Shown: positions 12,074 to 21,622 of the stretch, piece by piece
Layout of the letters: every line of letters begins with the position of its first letter
How positions within the stretch are numbered: the first letter of the stretch is position 1
Origin: Neolentinus lepideus HHB14362 ss-1
Lineage: Eukaryota; Basidiomycota; Agaricomycetes; Gloeophyllales; Gloeophyllaceae
Direction of reading: 5' to 3'
Assembly (NCBI GenBank): GCA_001632425.1
Contig: KV425569.1
Location: 274,495-338,494 of the forward strand
DNA length: 64,000 nt
Position numbers and translations under genes: made by a program
The notes under the pieces: model-generated
The model's database searches: none
The model's input: only the letters and a program-made list of their open reading frames with translations
What the model was told of the DNA's origin: nothing

Positions 12074-12252
12074 TATGAGTCCTGAGGTTACATTGGAAAT
12101 TTTCATACCCCATCATAATCAAAAAATGGTCAAAAATGGATTAAAATAGGATTAAAATTCCATTTTAGACAAACTTTTAATTATAATGAAGTACAAAAAT
12201 TTCTGAAAATTAATATGCTCAGAAAATGTAGCAAGTGACCTCAGGACTCATA
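12074..12252. mobile_element. 179-bp MITE-like element with 15-bp perfect terminal inverted repeats
   Basis: TATGAGTCCTGAGGT at 12074-12088 is the exact reverse complement of 12238-12252. The interior is AT-rich and non-coding. The tips include TA on both sides, as expected for Tc1/mariner/pogo insertions. The same 15 bases mark the left end of the larger element at 5346. It is either a nested non-autonomous derivative, or the right end of the large element carrying an extra inverted terminus. Confidence 0.65.
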
Positions 12253-12288
12253 CCCATGCCATGCAGAGCAGTGGCCCTCTTGCCCAAG

Positions 12289-12337
12289 TGATAACTGACC
12301 CAGGAATTCTTGAGTTGGAACAACCAATCCATAGAAC
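12289..12337 (-). pseudogene. Beta-carbonic anhydrase, upstream exon carrying the first zinc-ligand motif
   Basis: Read on the minus strand, after an acceptor TTATTAG at 12344-12338, the exon encodes VLWIGCSNSRIPGSVIT. This is the beta-carbonic anhydrase block that normally reads C-x-D-x-R; the zinc-binding Cys is present. The Asp of the Asp-Arg pair is Asn here (AAC), which a single CpG-to-CpA change from GAC would give. The next block of the protein, PGRIFVHCNIA, lies across the transposon at 5299-5345. Exons further upstream are not recognised with confidence. The frame at 12812-12549 (-) starting MSDNPLAT could hold the N-terminus but does not align convincingly. Confidence 0.75.
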
Positions 12338-12344
12338 CTAATAA

Positions 12345-14457
12345 ATGTCAGTACCACAGATTTACCAGCCATGAGGTCAACACAGACTAGACTTGGTGCG
12401 TGTCTCTTAAAAAAGACTTAGTAGGCAAGGAACTGTCTTTAATGGAGACTTGTACCAGTTTACTTTATGTGCATTAGAAGCCTCCCTTGACTCTGCTCAT
12501 CATCCGGAAAAAGCATAAGCAGCACATGCCTCTGTCTCAAGGAGGAGGTCAGTGACTGACACAATGGGTGACTGATGCTGCATGTCGACAGACTCCTCCA
12601 GAGCCTCCTGCATCTGCACCTTTGCAGCTATAAGTAGGGTGTAGAAAAGCACTGATTTTCCTATTCTTCAGATATTGGTGAATGCAACACCATCTACCTT
12701 TTCGACTGCACAAAAAAGTGTAACTTGAAAATCTTGCAGACTCAAATTGAAGATTAGACTGACACCACTGGCCTGAGCCAATTTTTGGTGTTGCAAGTGG
12801 ATTATCAGACATTATAGGTTAGATAATACATCAATTAAGCTACATTGCAGTATTCTAAAGTATAGGACAGATGAGGAGGAGGATAAAGCAATGCAATGAA
12901 GTTGTGCAAAGGAGCCAGCTGGTGTGTGCCAGTGCATCGAAAATATGCACTAGCCTAAACATGGACCTCTGGGTGCTGCCACTGTAATGCAGCCAACCCA
13001 AGGGCATCAGCACATTGTTCACTCAACCACTGAGCATTGGCCTCCACCAGCTGTGAGAGAATGGGAAACTCAGTGATGACAGACAACATTGAAATGTGTA
13101 AGAGCAAGAGGATGAAGACACTAAACATCCCAATCTCTTATATACAGGGGTCCAAACTGAGAAAGTTGTAAGCCAGGCATGCAGCTTCACTCAGTGGTCA
13201 GGCTCAGACGTGTGCTGTGTGGACCATGCTGTATTGATCTAGTGTAGAGTACACAATAATGAGAGCAAAAACAATAGACTAAAGAAAAGGGCAAGAACTC
13301 CACAATGAAGCGACAAAAGTGCGGAGTCTGAAATGTGAAGGTAAATCACAGAGTAATCCACTGGTGGGATTACAAAAGTTTAATTTTCTTGCCATTCCCA
13401 GAAACTATTTTACACTCAGTGCATGAAACCTTGATATTGTGGCATTCCATGGAAAGGCTAGGTCTCATTGAACCATTTGCTTGACTCACAATGAGACCTA
13501 GCCACCTGATGGGTGCCATGGTAAGGGAGTGAACTCACCTGCATGCTGCATCATGAGTAGCTGATAGGGGCCCATAAGCCAGTACTCAGTGGTTGGAACA
13601 TCTGAGACCCTTGTAATGGTGAAAAACAAAAGGATGGCACATTCTCTCCAAGGCTGGCAGTGTCCTGGTCATGTATTGACAGCACAAAACAATGAGAGCA
13701 ACTGTTTTGTATTGTGCTTAGCATGGCTGGGGTAGTCACACTGTCTCCAAGTCTTTGCAAATTTAATGGACCCAGATAATTTTACAAACATAGCTGTTTA
13801 TGTTGTAATTATTGTAGTTAGCAAGAGTCAAGCAACATCATGAGAATATGTTTTGCAGTCTGACTATTATGGGCTACTACTGTTACACTCTTCACCTTCA
13901 GTTCTAAGTTGACGTCCATTTGAGCTTCTACTGCACAGGCCTCTATCTTTTCAGCAAGTACTTGGAGTCTCAGGGGATAATGCTATGACAGTGCCTTTCA
14001 CATGGAAGAGTCCTCACTTTTAGCCCTGGGGAGTACTATCCACACCCTTCTTTGAGTCCCAATGCCATCTACCAGAATAGATGTCTGACACAACTCAGAA
14101 CCTGATGTTCATCTAGCCTAGTTTTACTAAACTTGAAACACCGATCTGTGCCATGTCCATTTATAGTGAGTCTAATAATTGTCATGCTTCAACTGTGTTG
14201 GTCTTTACATCCTCCAATGGGTGAAAAGTGATGCATCCATTGTCAGAAAAGCAAGGGCAGGTCCACAGCTGCTGGAAATAGGCCAATGACTGTGACCTTC
14301 ATCAGGACTTTGGGGAAAGCCTTGATAGGTATGAATCATTGCCATACACATAAACTGATGTTAGCAGGAGTGAGTGACTTTGACTGTCTCGAAACCAGGT
14401 CAAGTGTTGTGCCAATCTAAGAGACATTGATGGTTATTGACAGACAGAACCACCTGT
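12345..14457. other. CpG-poor spacer with no recognised gene
   Basis: The stretch has very few CpG dinucleotides and only short frames, such as 12549-12812 (-) and 13551-13760 (-), neither with recognisable domains. It probably consists of old upstream DNA of the carbonic anhydrase gene plus decayed repeats. The only clear structure is the hairpin at 13456-13503. Confidence 0.45.
13456..13503. repeat. Perfect 15-bp inverted repeat with 18-bp loop
   Basis: GGCTAGGTCTCATTG at 13456-13470 pairs exactly with CAATGAGACCTAGCC at 13489-13503. No T-run follows and no gene end is near, so it does not look like a bacterial-style terminator. It may be the tips of a tiny mobile element or a footprint. 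Confidence 0.7.
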
Positions 14458-15631
14458 TGATATGCACTGACACACGATGAAACCCACAAAGATGAGACCT
14501 AAAGACAGACACGACCACAAAGCAAACACCAAACCCTTGGTGTCAGATAGCTGTGAGGCCCAGGGTAATGAAGGGTATGTATAGTCTGGAGGGGATGGGT
14601 GTAGGTGAGACATATAGGTGGGGCTAAAGGGAGGTTGGTGCCAAGTTGCTATTCAGCGGCAGTCTGATTTCTAGAGAGCAGTGCTATGCGCTATCTAACA
14701 CTATGTGCACAGTGCTATGTAGGTGCTATATGATACTTCTTGGTTGCTATCTAATTAGCAATGTTACGCTGACTTGCTCTGTCACTATCTCTGGGTGAAG
14801 TCAGAGGTATGCAAGAGTACCTAAACATGAGTCGCAAGATGGACTTAGAAGAAACTCTGATGTGAGACTGAATTCTGAAGAGTGTGGTGAAGGTGACTTG
14901 TTGTACAAAACAGAAAAGTGATGTCTTAAATACAAGAGAGCGACTGCTCTATGTCCGACTCTAACTACCTACTACCGTGAGTTGTGCCTCTGCTCAGCCT
15001 CACATTCATATGACTTGTACCACCTTGTTCCTAGTCCGCATGTGATCTTCGATCAATACCCCTTGCGACCAACTCCAGCATGCACACTGTTCCTCAGGTG
15101 GGAGCCAGTTGGGTGTGTCTTGACTTTGCATTAGAGCATGCCTCCTTGATGATCAGGTGGCAGGCTATGCTGCCAATGCTAGTGTGATCTTGCCAAAATA
15201 GGGATAAAGGGTGGGGCTGCTATATTGTGCGGTGGGGTCATGATAGCTGTAATCACGCCATGTGTCAACGCGTGCTACAAGCATAAGGAAAGTCACGCCA
15301 ATAGAACTTGCACTGATCTGAAGCAATGGCAGGCTGTACACCATATGGAAAGGCACCCTGAGACACTGCCTTGGTTCGGACCACAGTACAATGTCGAGCG
15401 GTGCATGCTGAGATGCCAATGACCTGACTGAATGACATTCGGCCAACTGCGCCATCAAGAAGCCACCCTAAGTGCACCGAGAAGCCAAGAGCCTTGTTGC
15501 TGGGACATAGGGTAGCTAGGGCACAGAGTACTGACAGTGTGCTATTGAGTCGCTAAGTTGCCATTCCCATGAAGCATGCAGAATCACCCTAAACCGCATT
15601 TTCTGGGGTCAGAAGCCAATGGGGCCTATCA
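14458..15631 (-). mobile_element. LTR-like repeat, copy 3 (solo)
   Basis: This 1174-bp copy starts TGATATGCAC and ends GGGGCCTATCA, like copy 1. It is flanked by CTGT on both sides (14454-14457 and 15632-15635), a 4-bp target duplication that fixes the element ends independently of the palindrome. It lacks some internal blocks of the other copies. It is strongly CpG-decayed. There is no adjacent internal region or second LTR, so it reads as a solo LTR of the same family. Confidence 0.65.
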
Positions 15632-15635
15632 CTGT

Positions 15636-16139
15636 TCAAGGTTTGATACCTTGTTCCTTCCATTTTGACAGACAGTATTGTGAATCAGGTGGACTACTCA
15701 TGTTTTTGCTAGCCTCTTTCTGATGGCATAATGCTCTGAAGTGCTGAGGGCAGAACACCCAAAATTGAGAATGAACTATGTGATGATGTTCACTCTGGAA
15801 CTACACCAGGATCACACTGCTTTGTGACAAGATCATATATTTTTCTGGACTCAATGCCCCTCAGCCCATCACTCTTTCCCAAACCTCAGAATCCTGTAAA
15901 CTCCCCACTTGGTATTTGACCAGGGTACCTCCAAGATCAACTGTGGATGGATGTGCACATGTGGTGACATGGTATTGTGTCATTGAACTCCATTTGTTTA
16001 GCAGTTCTTGAGACAACTTCCTGTGCTTGGCAGGTAGGGAGACACCCTGAGTGGCTGATATCTTTAGATTTCAATCATGAACAGTCACCACAGGTGGCAA
16101 TAGCAACATATCCAAAGACACATAATCTATCTGATACAC
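15636..16139. other. CpG-poor spacer, nothing recognised
   Basis: No open frame, RNA gene or repeat unit could be supported between the solo LTR-like copy and the PIF/Harbinger element. Confidence 0.5.
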
Positions 16140-16361
16140 AATAGGGGGGGTCAGAGTGGCCGGTTCTGGGCTGGTTCTGACATCTGGTCCTGAGGTCAGT
16201 TCTGAGTGTGCAGAATCACCGGTTCTCCAGAACCAACTGGATTGTAGTTATGGCTCCAGAGCCGTAACTGCATGCCAGAACCAACTCCTGCGCACGTCCA
16301 TGTATAGTCATTTTGTAGTTGTTTGTAGTCTGTCTTTGATTGTTTTGTAGTCTCAATTCAA

Positions 16362-18051
16362 ATGTGTTACACAAGCTCAAATAACAACTACAAAGTCCAT
16401 ATACAGCAACCCAGACCAAATTTACCACAACTAGATGGCATCAGCAGTGTCACTATAGACTACATCATTGGTCGACCACTCTGGCACTATGTGCTGCTGT
16501 CCATGGCAGGTCAGAAGCATAAACCAGCACCCAAGCCTACCAGTAGTGCAGGTGAAGGTGCTGAGAAACCCGTCAAGGAAAAGAAGAAAAAGAACAGTAA
16601 TCCACGTAAATGCAAGAAACCTGTTGAGGTCGAGGAGGATGCACCTGAAGATGAGGCATCGTCAAAGCTCAAGATCAGGTATGCCTAAAAAGAAATCATC
16701 TCACTGTCGAATCTGATCAGCTAGGTTAGATGGGAAGATGAGAACCATAAACTTACTTGGTCACTCATCACCGCCATCACTGATGACTCCGAGATCAAGC
16801 AGGGTCTTTTCCCAGCCCCGGGTGCTAACGTCTTGACTAGCCAAGGTGGTGGTAAACCTAAGGCTGACCATTACTGGGCACTATGCATAGCTCTCTTCTC
16901 CGAGCACGAGGACTATTGGGACTATTTTGCTCGAGTCAACCAGGGAAGCACCACCTCAACCAAGGTCTGTACCCTATGGGGCAATAAGATCAAGAACCGG
17001 CTGAGGAAGATGGCTATGCAGGTGCGAGAGATCAGAGACCAGATGGGAGAAATGGGTGAAGGCATCCAGCACAAGGAGGACTTGTGGGAAGGATCAGAGC
17101 TATGTAACAAGTGGTGTACGTACCTCTTTAAACCTTACACATTGTTGCACACCTCATAGGGTGCATCACAGAGCTGCATGAGAGTGAGTGTCCATGGTAC
17201 TGGGACATGAAGGCCCTAATAGATCAGCATCCCAATCTGACACTGACAGGACTTGGCAATTCAGCATCTACCATCAATCTTGATGGGAACTCTGCTGCAG
17301 TGCCATCTGACAGTGAACCAATGAGGGTGAAGACACAGATGGCAAGGTGTCCAGTAAGAGCCAGTCCATGAAGCCTGGCAACAAGTCCAAAGCTGTGCGC
17401 AAGAATGCTGCCCCATGTAGGGAGAAGAAGAAGACTCCAGCACATCCAGGTACTTCTGTCCCTGCACCCACATCTGCCACACAGAGCAAGAAGTTCAAGC
17501 CTGACTTTCAAGAGGTTGCCAAGGCCAAGGAGCTTACACATCAGCATGAGCTTGAGCTGCAGATTGAACAGACAAAGCTTGCTCTCAAAAAGACAAAGGC
17601 AAATCTGGAGCTCTGGAAAGAGAAGACCAAGATCAAGGGTGACTTGGCTCAACTGAGGATGGAGCAGGAGCATCAGCGGAGGATGATGAAGTACACTTGG
17701 GTGCCAGATCCCATGCCGCTCTTCCAACCTGGGATCACCCATCCAGGCTTGACCACATCAGCATCATTTGACACACTCGTGATGGGTGGTGGTCAGCCTG
17801 GTGTCATTCTGCAGAATCACACCTCCTCCTCATCCATGAGCTCTGGTACACTCTCATCCAACCTGTTCTCTGCTTGCGTGCATCCTCAGGGTTTTGCACT
17901 TGCTTCCACTCATGCAAGTACACCTTATTCCTCTAATGGCTATGAGCTGGCAGCTGCCTCATCAGATGTTGTTTTCAGCCACTCAAGTTCTGAGGATCTA
18001 TTCACAGAGGAATGGCAGATCAAGGACAGGATGTGTTTGGGGGTATTCTAG
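16362..18051 (+). CDS. Myb/SANT-like accessory protein of the PIF/Harbinger element
   Basis: Harbinger elements encode a second, DNA-binding protein that helps bring the transposase to the element ends. Here exon pieces read as a lysine-rich N-terminus (KPVKEKKKKNSNPRKCKKP), then a Myb-like region joined across an intron near 16678-16724: RWEDENHKLTWSLITAI, then QGLFPAPGANV, GGGKPKADHYWALCIALF and LWGNKIKNRLRKM. Next comes LHESECPWYWDMKALIDQHPNL from about 17177, then a glutamine/lysine coiled-coil stretch at about 17510-17690, and a Ser-rich tail. One junction, near 17340, changes frame and needs either an intron or a frameshift. It may be a pseudogene. The start is uncertain: ATG 16362 or 16503. 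Confidence 0.65.
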
Positions 18052-18187
18052 TGGGTGTGATGGGGGTAAAGTATGTGTTGGTGGAAATTTATTCTACTAG
18101 TAGTGAAACATAGATCTAGGGTAATTGCAAGTTATGCTACGTCCTCTAGTTTACAATAAATTTTTCATGTATCTAGTCTCTGTCTCA

Positions 18188-19939
18188 TCAAGCCCAGTGT
18201 CGAGTGCATGTATCTTTGGCACAAAATAGAGCATGCTTCAGCTCTTCACAACAAGCCTTTGCAGCCTGTAAATGTGTTCCACCTCTCCGCTGCTGGGTGC
18301 ACAATGCATTCACCTCAGAATCCGATGATGAAGAGAGGCCCTCAGCATTAAATGGGTCTTGATCAACTTCATCATCACAAGCTCGCTCCTCCTGCTCTGA
18401 TCTGAGAGCAAAAGCATGCAGACCAATGCATGCCACTACCCAGTAAGTAGCAAACTTGTGAGATGCCTCATCACTGATGCTGACATGTAATCCCTTGAGA
18501 GAGTGAAAGCGACCTTTGAGATAGCCGATGGCATGTTCTGACCATATCTACACCATGGATATGTGTTTGTTGAACTCCTCATTCTCAGGGATATCTCGTT
18601 CAGGCCATTTATAGGGTGCAATGACCCAGGTCTTTATCTATTCAGGTTTTAGACCCTTCACAAGCAAGGTGATAGTGACAAACAAACCAGATAGGCAGAA
18701 TCTGCCCATATAAACTCATCATCCTCAAATACTGACTCATGCTCCTGCACAATACGTGTTGCTTCCCATGCAGTTGAGTCGTGTGTACTACCAGTGTACC
18801 TGTATCCAAAATCAATGATCTGCAGATTCGGCAATGAAACAATCTTGAAGAGGTGAGTAGTGGTACATTTATTAATGGCAAATCTAACATACCTGGACAT
18901 TCAGAGAGTAATTACTCTTTTGATCAAAATAACTCTCTCTGAATCAGTATGGCCGCTCAAAGAGTGGGACAAGCATGCCATCGACCAGGCACCAGCTGTC
19001 ATGCTAAGCTCAACACAAATGAGATTCAACCCAGCGTTTTGCAGCCTCCTTCTCCTCGGGTGTTGGATAATGCACTGCTTCCCCCATGAAATCCGGATGT
19101 AGGATTGCTGTCATGACATGTTGGGTTACAAGCCCCACAGTCCCTTTGGCAACTCCTGACCAATTAGCAACCTGCTGCAAGCTGGCAGAATTGCCATCAT
19201 TCCCAAACCGATAGAGGGTGATTGCCACCTGCTGCTCGACAGGCATTTGTTTGTTGTCTGAGTTATTCTGAAATACAGGATCTTTCTCAAGAGCAGCTAC
19301 AATTTTGTTGAAGGTGTGAGGGGATACACATAAGTTTTCATGGAATTTTTCAGGCTGTGCTGTCTTCAGGACATCCAGGACATGGCTAAGAAAGCCAGCT
19401 GCCCAAGGAAGCTTGTCACGTGGTTGTTCATAGCACTTTTCATACATGGCATCTATAGCATGCTGGACATATCGGCCAAGGTGGGAAGGTGGCATAGGAT
19501 GTGGTTGGGCTCCCTGCTCATCGTCATCACTCTCATCTGAGACTTCATCGTCACCTTCCATTCCAGAGTCATCTGAGCTGGAAAAGTGGAAGTCCATCTT
19601 GTCACTGTCCTCAGATGATGTCAAGGAGGCAAGAGATGGAATACTACTGGAGTCATCAGATGAGATTGAATTGAAGGAGTTTTCTTTGAGATGGTCATAG
19701 TGCCAGCCCTCTCCCAAGATCTCATTCCAGCTGTCCAAGTCTGAAGCTGTCTCAGAATCTGACCCAGGACTATCCTCCAAGAGACTATAGAGTTCATTTC
19801 CCAGGAAAAGGTCCAGAGAGCTGCCAGAATCTGATGAATTGCTGAATGCAGTTGTTTGCTGACTATTTGGCACTGCACGGAGTGCTGTGCATCTAGCAAA
19901 GCATGTATATCGAGCTTTTCTGACCTTCTGATACTTCAT
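18188..19939 (-). pseudogene. HARBI1-like DDE transposase (DDE_Tnp_4 type), dead
   Basis: The first 309 codons (19939-19010) are open: an acidic Ser/Asp-rich N-terminus, then the helix-turn-helix region PVEQQVAITLYRFGNDG...LQQVANWSGVAKGTVGLV typical of fungal PIF transposases. After that come WCLVDGMLVPLFERPY (first Asp), an intron of about 49 bp, then FGYRYTGSTHDSTAWE, FIWADSAY (second Asp), KWPERDIPENEEFNKHISMV, SEHAIGYLKGRFHSLKGL (catalytic Glu) and a C-terminus ending at 18188. Breaks: TGA and TAG at about 19008-19000, a stop in place of a residue near 18928, a frame break near 18700, and TAG near 18550. All three catalytic residues can still be seen. Confidence 0.82.
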
Positions 19940-20212
19940 ATAACTTCATATGAGTTTTCTTGCTCGAGCCGGGTGGGGAAGCAGTCAGTTCATAGCAGTA
20001 GGCTGGACAGTGTATGATAGCTAGCTAGTCTTCTAGTCTACTAGTTGATTACAGATGCACTATGGACAGTGGAGAACCAACTACTAAAACTGACTACCAA
20101 AACTGACGTGGTCAGAGTGCAGGCTGGTTCTGCACCAGTTTTGGGTCCTAGGACCGACACAGGACCAGACATCAGAACCAGTGCAGAACTGGCCACTCTG
20201 ACCCCCCCTAAT

Positions 20213-21622
20213 GGCATTCAAGCCATTATGCAGGAATGAGCAGTATTAAATGCTGTCCACCCTCATAAGGACACAGACTGAGAGGAAGGAAGTGAGCAGG
20301 TGGCAGGTAATTACCTGCTTTCTGCGATTCCAGGACACCCCTAATACTGCAATAGTGTGATAGCTGGACATGATAGTACATGTCAAGTCATGAAGAGGTT
20401 CCCTGCCTCTTGAAAGTCTCAGTATTGTTGATTAGAGTCCATCAAAAAACAGATTGAGCATCAAAAGTTTCCATGCTGAGGTGACTTCCATGCTGCTAGT
20501 CTTTGATTTCAGAGTCAAACCATGAACCCTGCTCATGTAGTGGGAACCATTTCCCCTCTGAGGTCGAGTCTACGACATCTTGCATCAATGCTGTGAAACT
20601 ATACACTCATATGGTATTGGCTAAGGGTATCCTGTGCACACAATTTCCAAAAAAAGACATGCACCTTGGGATGTGGTAAATGTGGTTCTGTTTAATATAT
20701 TGAGAGGTCTTGTAAGGAGGCCCCTTATGTCCATGTTAGTCATATGATTGTGCTAGCCCATCAAATGTTCACTTGACATCTTGTAGACTTACACTGCCAT
20801 TGCAGGTGGACTGACTACAGGTATTGCATATATCAGGCCCTTGGATTGCACTCCTCCCCAGTGCAATTATGTAGTTAAAAACTGTGCACATGAAGTGACC
20901 TCATTTATACTCTAGTCATTCAATAAATATGCAGAGTCTTAGCAGTACAACTCGTAGATGACTGCAGGCTGTGCTGCTAGTATTGCAGTTGTTCCGCTGA
21001 TCCCAATGACACACCATCCTTGTGCACTCACAGTATCAGTGACATCATCTCAAGCACTATTTTTACCATTTAAATTGAATATTTCTGACCATCTTGGTCC
21101 AGTGAATTACTGTTATCCTCCCTAGTCTGCGAAATTTGTGGTATTCCCAACCTTGAAAGGATCAGGACAACTAGGCTGGATGAAGCGAGATAATACTTCG
21201 TTGTAGTTATGTCCACAATTATTTTTTGTTGCCACATACTGCTAACATTGTCAACTGTAGAATATTCTCCACTTTTGAGGACCTCCCGTGGTTAATGAAG
21301 CAGTTCGGTATAAGTGGCTGTGCCATCCACGCGACTCGGAGATGCTTACGTCATTTTAGTGACTCTCCGGGCCGGGTCTTCGTATGTCAGTTGAGTCGCG
21401 TAAGAGGCAGGGAAGCTGAGGCCCGAGCCGGACCCGAAGGTTGCAATGGAGACTTGGCAGTCGGATGCAGACAGTGTTCCACATTGCATCGGGCGCATGC
21501 CATCCGCCATGTCTCTCTCTTCAACTTGACAACTTTCCACATTCTCCCTTTCTCTCTGAACTGGACAGCTTCAACATTGTCGCATCTGCGGTCGAAACTG
21601 AAGGTCTTGACCCGAGGACATC
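20213..21622. other. CpG-poor spacer ending at a sharp composition change
   Basis: No intact gene is visible. From about 20750 to 21050 the sequence is a diverged copy of 27180-27520 and marks the left part of the tandem duplication. CpG content rises abruptly at about 21250-21300. A 151-codon frame at 21226-21681 is out of frame with the real gene that starts at 21623 and is probably chance. Confidence 0.5.

Larger units (their letters stand above)
5346..12252 (+). mobile_element. Pogo/Tc1-mariner-type DNA transposon inserted in the carbonic anhydrase gene, with nested insertions
   Basis: The block starts with TATGAGTCCTGAGGT at 5346-5360 and ends with its exact reverse complement at 12238-12252, so it has 15-bp perfect inverted ends that include TA at each tip. 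Inside it is a decayed pogo-type transposase at 8801-10747. The flanking DNA on both sides encodes two consecutive parts of one beta-carbonic anhydrase, which shows independently that the block is an insertion. Subtracting the LTR-like pair (5731-8288), the element would be about 4.3 kb. A third copy of the terminus at 12074-12088 suggests a nested 179-bp derivative. The right boundary is uncertain by about 37 bp: 12253-12289 is also repeated at the window start and adds unexpected codons to the host gene, so it may belong to the element. Confidence 0.7.
16143..20209. mobile_element. PIF/Harbinger-type DNA transposon, 4.07 kb
   Basis: The left end AGGGGGGGTCAGAGTGGCC at 16143 matches the reverse complement of the right end at 20209. 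The match runs about 50 bp with roughly five mismatches and includes CTGGTTCTGA and TCTGGTCCTG. AAT flanks both sides (16140-16142 and 20210-20212), the 3-bp target duplication typical of PIF/Harbinger. The element holds the two genes usual for this superfamily in opposite orientation: a Myb/SANT-like DNA-binding protein (+) and an HARBI1-like DDE transposase (-). Their 3' ends face each other near 18.1 kb. The transposase has several stop codons, so the copy cannot move by itself. Confidence 0.85.

Noticed and set aside
12549..12812. Frame starting MSDNPLAT as the N-terminus of the carbonic anhydrase
   Set aside because: The position fits, but the sequence after the first ten residues does not align with the family and cannot be spliced cleanly to 12337.
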